64,000 nt of DNA. Source: Massospora cicadina (taxonomy: Eukaryota; Entomophthoromycota; Entomophthoromycetes; Entomophthorales; Entomophthoraceae). The position numbers and the translations under genes are program-made. Each line of letters begins with the position of its first letter. Position 1 is the stretch's first letter. The stretch lies in NCBI GenBank assembly GCA_022478985.1, contig JAKSZP010000112.1, forward strand, positions 1 through 64,000, in the 5' to 3' direction. This document shows positions 56,741-64,000 of the stretch, piece by piece. Under the pieces are notes generated by a model that was not told where the DNA came from, ran no database searches, and worked only from the letters and a program-made list of their open reading frames with translations.

Positions 56741-57840
56741 CATCAGGTTAAATTCCCTTCAAGTTTCCTTAGTTTTTACAGCTATCTATGTGAATTTTGG
56801 TATGCTACCATCTTGAAATGTACCCCATGTATGTAATTTCTGAATTTGTTTAAAGATGATTATCACTGTGAGACATTCATTCTCTGTCACTTTATAAATT
56901 TTATTGCATGTTTGCTCTTTTTTGGCAAACACAAGTTATGTGCATTCGTCGCCTAGTTCATCCAACAAAAATATGACTTTGTTTGCCATTAAAGGTGCAT
57001 CCATTTGTATAATGAGAGGCTGATCAAAATTTGAGTATTTTAATATTAGCTCAGTCATTAATATATCCTAAGAATTTTAAAAGAATTATTTGCTTTCTAA
57101 TTCCATTTGAAGCCTTTCTTGAGATCTTTTAAAAGAAAAAATGGTCTGAGATGGACGCAAAGTTGTTTATAAAAATGCAGTGAACCCAAACATTCACAAG
57201 AATAATTTAATGTCCTACCCATTTCTAGGGCTAATTCTGAACCTTCTTACCTCAACTTTGGGTTAATAGAGCCGTAATCCCTCAGAGTCTACAATAAACC
57301 ATAAATATTTTTTTCTTTAAGAAGAGACATTTTTAAGGCTTGGTATTAAAATTAGAGGTTGATAATCTCTTGTAGACCTCCTCCAAAATCTTAATTTGAT
57401 ACGTAAAGGTGTGAGTAAACATTTATTTTATTTAGGTAGACGATAATACATATCAGTTTCAATTCACTAAATATGTCATCCTTGCCTGTTCAAACATAGC
57501 TGGTGCATTGCAAAAACCTTGTGGCATTGTTAACTGATATAGTCCCTGGTATGAAATGGTTACACATCTTTATTGATCCCTCATTGACAGAACAATTTGC
57601 TAATACCCTGATATATATCCATGGCTGAAAAGAATTATGCCCCCTATATGATCCAGAGCATTATCAATGTGCAGAAGTGGATGAGTCCTTCTTATTTACT
57701 TTATTTGGCCAATGCTAATCTATAATTACTTGTTTGGAGCCATATATCTCTTAAACTCTTAGCTTGGGCTTGCCCAAAAACTAGAATATGTAACCAGTAA
57801 TTATGTTTGGTAATTTACAAAAAATGTAAGCAACCATGGC
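56741..57840 (-). pseudogene. RNase H and reverse transcriptase of element G
   Basis: On the minus strand the catalytic loop at 57427-57438 reads YLNK within VYLNKINVYSH. Upstream, codons for a CNAPAMFEQA-type motif lie near 57495-57520, and the thumb near 57290-57360 (KPxKCLFLK). RNase H should cover 56760-57000. No frame is open for long. Confidence 0.68.
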
Positions 57841-59850
57841 TTCACTTATTTGCAACCGTCAAAATTGATCTCATTTAAAATTGCATTTAATCTTTGACTT
57901 TGAACGTATGAATGATTCTTTTATCACATCTGAAGTCATATTATTCTTCAGAAAAACCTTAGAATATTTCACAAATGATTAATAGGGCTTTATGCTTCTT
58001 CTCATATAAAAATTCTGCAAGTTTAGATTGATCAGAAATGGCAAGATTTGTCTCAATCTTCTAGTTATCTGGTTTTCCCATAATCTTAATTAGCCAAAGC
58101 CACAAAGGACCAAAATATCTTAGTCAAACAAGAGAGCATATGCTACTACCTTAGTCTTCCCAATCTTAAATTGGCCTATTCCACAATTTGGTAATCAATA
58201 CCGGAATTTTACCTGACCAGGGATTAAAATTCCAGGCGCAACATATGGTTAAGTTTTAGCTTTCTGCCATAGTTCATTTACTTTGCGTAAAGATATTTTG
58301 GAATATCCAATATAAGGCCAGTTTCCACCATATGCATCTCTTTGTAATAAACAATTATCAGCCTTGTTCCCCAAAGCAATCTCCTGAATCTTTTTATTTG
58401 ATTAGGAAAAGTTCTTGGAAGGTCAACAAATATGACAAACCTTTAATGAGATCATTCCATTCCCATTTATACTAGAAATATATTATTGTTTCTCCTACTT
58501 TGTAGTTGAGCCAACTTTTCCACTTATAAAGCAGCAGAAAAGTTTAATTTAGAATTTCAATAAATTTTCTTAAAAAGCACACCAAAACCATACTCTTAAT
58601 TAAAAAATCTGTTAATTAATTTTATAATTTTGGCATAATAAAGCTTTTACTGGTGCTGTGACAATACATGATTTAAACTATAAAGGTAAAGCATTGTATG
58701 CTCCCTTAGAAGTAGTAGTTTGTAGGCCGCCGTTTTTAAAACTCTAAATATGTCCAGATCAGGTGTGAGTCTTAATTCTTTTTATCATTTTGTATAGATA
58801 ATGCTTTTTAAAATTCCACTGTCAATGATTGTTCAAACCTTTACTTGTTTGACCAAAATATCTGCATGGTTATAATCAGAATTCTGTGAAATACAGTCAC
58901 TTGTAAAATAGCAGCACTTCTTTTTGAATTAAGTGCTTGCAAAAGTTGGTCAGAGACATCAGAAAAATTTACTTAGCGTTAACATTGAATTTGAAGTATC
59001 AACTGGTACAATGTAAAACTATTCTTTTTCAGAATCATCTAATTTCTGCAGCTGGGTCACATATGGCTGCGTCACTTCTTCAATTATAAACTCAGATACT
59101 TTTTAGGATCAATGGAAGTTAAACATAGTCTGAAATATGCTGTCACTTGTATATTCCACCTAATATTTTACCTTAGGAGTCCCTGAATGATTCTTATCTG
59201 TAGTTATAACCAAGTTGACATTGTATTATGATTTTTCTGCTCTGAAGAACTTAGCAATGTGGCCATCCTTACCACACTGATTATTGTTAGATTTAACTTT
59301 TGATTTGGCAACTTTCCCCATGTAATTTTTCATTTTATGTTTGGATTCAATGTTTCAAAAATTGTTCCACTTATTCAAAAAAATTTACCATCTGTGAAGT
59401 TGTCTTGTTAAAATTTAAGGTGAAAATCACGTTCCAAATTATATCTTTATAGGGAAAGAGCGCTAATTTCATTTTTATAAGTTCTTTAAAATCAGTTAAT
59501 GCTCCTGATTCAGTGAGAATATGCTACTTATAAAACTGATCAGTTAAGGCATCTAATATTGCATCACTCTTGAACTATTTACTGTTGTAAATTTTCAATA
59601 TTATGTTTTGATTGATCAATGCCAAAATTTGTAGATTATTTTATCAAGCATGGTTACCAATTAATTTACCTGTTTCAATGAGTTTAATATACTAAGTTCT
59701 AAATTAGTATTTCTGTCAGCAAAGTTAGCTAAATTGAAGCCTTTCTTAGAGTATTGGGTCAACTTTCTGATAGCTTCTTGGTATTCTAATTTACCAGCAA
59801 TTGATGCTGAGAAAATTGATGTTTTATATATCATATTTATCATGGTTTAT
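57840..59850 (-). pseudogene. Protease and gag region of element G
   Basis: The protease C-terminal half is at about 58650-58770 by similarity to B (35780-35870) and F (54060-54150). Gag should follow to the right. The last open piece, 59661-59843, is Asn- and Lys-rich (YQEAIRKLTQYSKKGFNLAN) and helical in type, which would suit the Gag N-terminus. The 5' LTR was not recognised. Confidence 0.45.
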
Positions 59851-61380
59851 CAGTGATTGATGCCAAGGTTAATCAACATATTTTTGGCAGAGATTGAAGC
59901 CAAGGAACATTAATAACATTGCATTTTATAACCTATTAGGATTGCTAATGATTGTTGCTGAGAACAATTAATTTATGTTTTCTGGCAATTGATGCAGATG
60001 ATAATTGATAGGTGTCATCCCATTGTTATTTCTTTCCTAATTAAAAGTACCCAATTATTTTTTAAATCAGACCTTTCTTTTGCTTATATTTATTAGTTCA
60101 AGTTGACTTATATCCTTAGCTTAATGGTAGGATTATTATTCCCCAGAGTGGTCAGCGACACCACTCAATCAGCTGAATCTACAAGGAACCCCATTAGAAA
60201 TTAAATGACTGGTTATCTAACAATGAGGAACTAGGGGAGATTAAAACTGACGTATTGGTTCTTTTGAGAAAAGAGCTGGGCCTCTCAGGTGGGTTTATGG
60301 TTCTGGGCCTGCCACTATAGCTAAATGACTAAGGATAAATTCTTTGGATATGCTAGTTGATTGCTGCTGCAAACTTTTATAAATGGTAGCCAGTAGAGGC
60401 AAAAGAGTAATGGCCAGCAGTCTTTTTACTGTTGGCCTGGCATTCTAGGAGAGTACTGAATGTTCAAGACTGCAAAAAATAGTATCAAATACCAATAAAT
60501 TTTTGCTTTTTGGTTTGCAAGGCGCTGTGGGCTGCAAAGTTTGTAGTTAACGGCATCCTTTGCCTCACTGTAAGTATATTTTTCGCTGTCAACCTAGGTA
60601 GGACCAGGTTTTGTCTTTCCATATCTATAATTGATTAGAGTTATGACCTTTTAGTGATTACCATAGCCCACCATCATCATTTCAAAAAAATTAATAAATG
60701 AATGTCATTATACTTTCTTTATTCAGATAGTTTTATAGTTGGTCTAAAGTTTGTTAATTATATGAGAATTATTGCTGATAGACTCTTTCATTGTAGAATA
60801 TCAGAAAATACAGTTAGGCTTTTTGGTGTGCCTTAATGACTCATTTAATTTTAATGTTTTTCAGATGGGGAGCTGGCAGATATTTTTAACCCTAAATCTT
60901 ATTCTGAGGAGTGGTTTTGTACTATTTACAAGATGGACACTCGTGCTGAAATTTTTCCAACCTATTTCTTTACATTCAACTCCAGGTTCTAACCTTCCAC
61001 TTTGAAATCGCTTCTCTTACAACGCCTTGGTCAGTTGAAAAATTCATTATCATTTTTTCACAAAAAGTCTACTAATTCTGTGATCTGCTCTCTCATCAAA
61101 TTTTTTATGCACCCATATCTCAATGTGGGCATGCTTTCCTCCCTAATTGACTCAGTGTCCATTATGTGGACAAATTGTTACATGACAATTTTATCTCAGA
61201 TTACCCCTTTTGTGAGCGCTACTTCTTGTAAATGACTTTTGCACATGTTTATGGGGGTTAAGTAAAGAGATAAATAGACTTTATAATTGAAGAAAGTAGG
61301 TGTGATCTGAGCTAAAAATGGTTCAGGAAGAAAAGCGCAAGGCCTTGTTTATGAGACACTTAGTCAACCAGCTCCTTCAA
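59850..61380. other. AT-rich, no identifiable gene
   Basis: Two plus-strand frames of 77 codons (60772-61005 and 61002-61235) overlap by 4 bases but show no domain. A strong hairpin lies at 60154-60174. No repeat unit was recognised. Confidence 0.3.
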
Positions 61381-62060
61381 TAAAATATAATAAACTACTA
61401 AAATATGTATATCTAAAACTAAGGAGTTTATTGAAGGGGTATTAGATTATATATATAACCTAGGTGATATATGGCAATCAAATGCCCACCTATCAATTAT
61501 TTTCTACAACAATTGTCAAAAAAGTGATATAAATTATAGACATTGACCAAAAGCATTTGTTCTTCTACAGGGCCAGAACTTACTTTAGAATGTCTTAAGT
61601 CTGCGTCAATTGCGCCTGAAAATTAAGTAGCATTTAAACAATTGGAAATTAAGCCTAATACTTTCAGCAAGTCTACTAGTTAAAATAACTATAATCAATC
61701 AATTGATTAGAATTTTAGATTTTTCAAAACTCTTCATATGGAAGACTAAAAACATCCAAACCAGCTAAATCAGTTGGCAACCATGCTCAACTAGATGGAA
61801 TACTAGTTATAGAATATTATGGAAGAACCACAATCTATTTAAAATCTCAACAAATGGTACAACATATTATGTCAGTCACAACGTTTGGCCTAAAATCTGC
61901 ATCACTAACAACAATATTGCCAAATTTACTATCACCCCCAGAGTTTATCTTGAGGTCAAGAAAGCCCTTTAAAGATATAAAACCATCCTCCTTATAGCAA
62001 ATATTGAGTTAAAAGCCCCATTTTGCTACCTAGACCTTAGTTCAATGATGTACCCACATA
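61380..62060 (+). pseudogene. Possible copia-type Gag remnant
   Basis: Fragments in order resemble Ty1/copia Gag: SKTKEFIEGVLDYIYNLGDI (61418-61477), GPELTLECLKSASIAPEN (61572-61625), then VAFKQLEIKPNTFSKSTS and a stretch RFFKTLHMED-stop-KHPNQLNQ (about 61715-61775), which could derive from a CX2CX4HX4C knuckle with Cys lost. No frame is long. The call is tentative. Confidence 0.35.
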
Positions 62061-64000
62061 AATGCTCTTAACTTCATGCCAAACCCTATCCAACCAAGAT
62101 GAGGTCAATAAGCTTACTAACGTCTTCCCTTGGCCATGGAGGAATGAGGTTTACCACTTTCTAACTTGGTTGAATTTTACTTTTTAAGCTGCTTTTCTTT
62201 ATCCTGTCTCTTTAAAAAAGTTTTTGTTTAAGTTTAGTTTAGTTTGGTTTGCTCTTCTGAGATTTATTTGTCTGTCTCTTAATTGTTGTCAGGATTCTTG
62301 ATAGTTTAAGTTAAGCCTTTACTTGGGGCTTCCAAGTTGTTATTTACTTTGGGCAATCTTAACTAATTTTTACTATAATCAATTTAGCGTTTGATGCTTT
62401 GGTGGGCCAAAGGCTCAATGAATAATTTTTAAATTATTTAGCATCTGTCAAATCCATTTAACATTGCTAAATTCACCAACTGTAAACTGGGATAAATCAA
62501 TATTGAAGTGCTATACTAATCGATACTCCAGGCTTTTAAACTCTATCTCAACTATTATTCTACCCTGGAATAAACAAATATCTTATTTCAGCTTTATATA
62601 ACCTTATCTCCAACTTTACCTTATCTTATGAGTCCTTTATCTTTTTATATACTTCCATTTATCCTCTAAAAGATTTAGGATAATATTTCCTAATCCTCTC
62701 CCAGTTCCAACAAGGCTTGTGTTGATTGTTTCTTATATCCCTTATTTTATCCCTTACTTTATTAGCACTATTTAGGGCGCAAATATTTACTCAGTAAAAT
62801 AACTTTAGATTCTGCTTTTTTAGGCTCTTTGTGAAGTTCATTTTATCTCTCTTGGACCTCTGATCCTGGTTAGATTAAGTCCTAACTTAAATTAGCTACC
62901 AGAAATCCCTAATTTTTTTTTGGCTCTCCACAATATGCTCTGGCTATTGGGACAAAAAAATAAATACTTTCTCTTAGTATCCTCTGGCCTCTATATAGAT
63001 AATTTCCCTCCTATTATTTACTCTCTCCTTCCAACTCAGCAAGCTTTGAAGGACCAGCTTTCAGAACCCGTGATTCTAATAGTTGGAATACTCCAGATAG
63101 ATAAAAGTAAATATACAAAATTAAGTAAGCTTTATATACTTAAGGCTTCCAGCTATAGCATTGTAATCAACAATTGCTAATCTAGTTATTCTAAATCTTA
63201 AAATTATCTTACTACCTTACAAGAACACATACTAAATAAAACGCCTTATAAATTAATCCTTACTAATTTGGTGATATTATAATTATAAATGTTTGTTATT
63301 AGAAACTAATTTTACATTTTTATATCTTATTTGAGTCAATTGAACAATGATTATATTCACTCATAAGCCAGATTATTGAGAGTTCTCTATAGTCTTATAC
63401 TAATTTATTAAAGTTTGAATATTTGCAACAATGTGTTTTTTGGTATCAATACCACTAAAACTTAAACATTAATGCATAAAGTATCTTAAAACCCTTGGGG
63501 CTTACAGATGCAGAAAATTGCCTAACTGATAATGGATTTGTTAAAGGGTCTGATAAGTGTATGAGAAAACTAGCGTTTTAGTTCTTAAACTTAGTGACTT
63601 TGACTTAATCATGTAATTCAAGATAAGAAAGTGCTTATGACCTCACTTTAGATAAAACACTTATAAAGATAAGCAACTTCAAACTGAATTAAACTCAAAA
63701 ATGATTGACAAGTCTAAGTTAAGGCTTATGATTAAAATTAGGGATATATATATAGGGCGAGAGTATTAGATGACATTTAGAAATTATTAAGTGTGACTAT
63801 CATGATTATTTCAGAACACCTAGAAGACAAAGATAAGCTGTTGATTTGAATTATGTAATGATCCCAGCTGATATTTGTAGAAAAGAGCGTTCTAAAACGC
63901 CACTCTGTTTAGCTATCAAATTGGCCATTACAACCAATCAATTCACAATATGTAAGTGACCATTCATGACCCAACTTACAAAATACTACGTTGTCAGCAA
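62061..64000. other. AT-rich, no gene seen
   Basis: One 86-codon frame (62920-63180) has no recognisable domain. No repeat, RNA gene or element end was identified. Confidence 0.4.

Noticed and set aside
60110..60185. tRNA gene
   Set aside because: Only an A-box-like sequence and one hairpin; acceptor and T-arm do not pair properly and the B box is absent.
1..64000. CRISPR arrays, bacterial promoters or operons
   Set aside because: No short regular repeat-spacer pattern and no prokaryotic gene organisation anywhere.

Overview
The window is eukaryotic and consists almost entirely of transposable elements, mostly old and broken. I recognise no intact host gene. There is no rRNA, convincing tRNA, CRISPR array or bacterial-type operon. 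The best guess is a repeat-bloated, AT-rich fungal genome: there is a Tf/MarY-like chromovirus with a chromodomain, an L1-type LINE with a C-terminal zinc motif, and many related Ty3/gypsy elements. No host gene confirms this.

Layout. 1-771: 5' end of a minus-strand Ty3/gypsy element (A). It sits in the RNase H region of a plus-strand chromovirus (H, 772 to about 2900). 2900-5850: AT-rich with one unidentified GC-richer patch. 5850-36450: a decayed minus-strand gypsy element (B), interrupted by full-length LINE-1 (6784-12043) and by gypsy element C (13484-35034, minus). C contains gypsy D (17291-31586, plus), D contains gypsy E (about 23456-30004, plus), and E carries a 149-bp GC-rich SINE-like insert (26250-26398). 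That makes a nest five levels deep. Most junctions are supported by target-site duplications: ATATA/CTATA for C, TTCTA for D, 15 bp for the small insert and 16-17 bp for LINE-1.

36450-38460: two diverged direct repeats of about 0.8 kb, unidentified. 38929-44209: a second full-length LINE of the same family in inverted orientation (16-bp duplication). 44500-46680: LTR, primer-binding site and gag remnant of a plus-strand gypsy element (I). 46690-48370: an unidentified GC-richer coding remnant with a CCHC-like motif. 48950-59850: another decayed minus-strand gypsy (G), interrupted by structurally complete gypsy F (50232-56735; two LTRs, PBS, polypurine tract, AGGCC duplication). 59850-64000: AT-rich, with a possible copia-type gag remnant near 61.4-61.8 kb.

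The gypsy elements share one primer-binding site (TGGTGCTCACTACAGGGG or close variants), so they form one lineage primed by one tRNA. None of the six readable gypsy reverse transcriptases keeps the YxDD catalytic motif, so none can move on its own. Both LINEs keep FADD but carry stops and frameshifts. The most unusual coding feature is a collagen-like Gly-X-Y stretch in the Gag of D and E.
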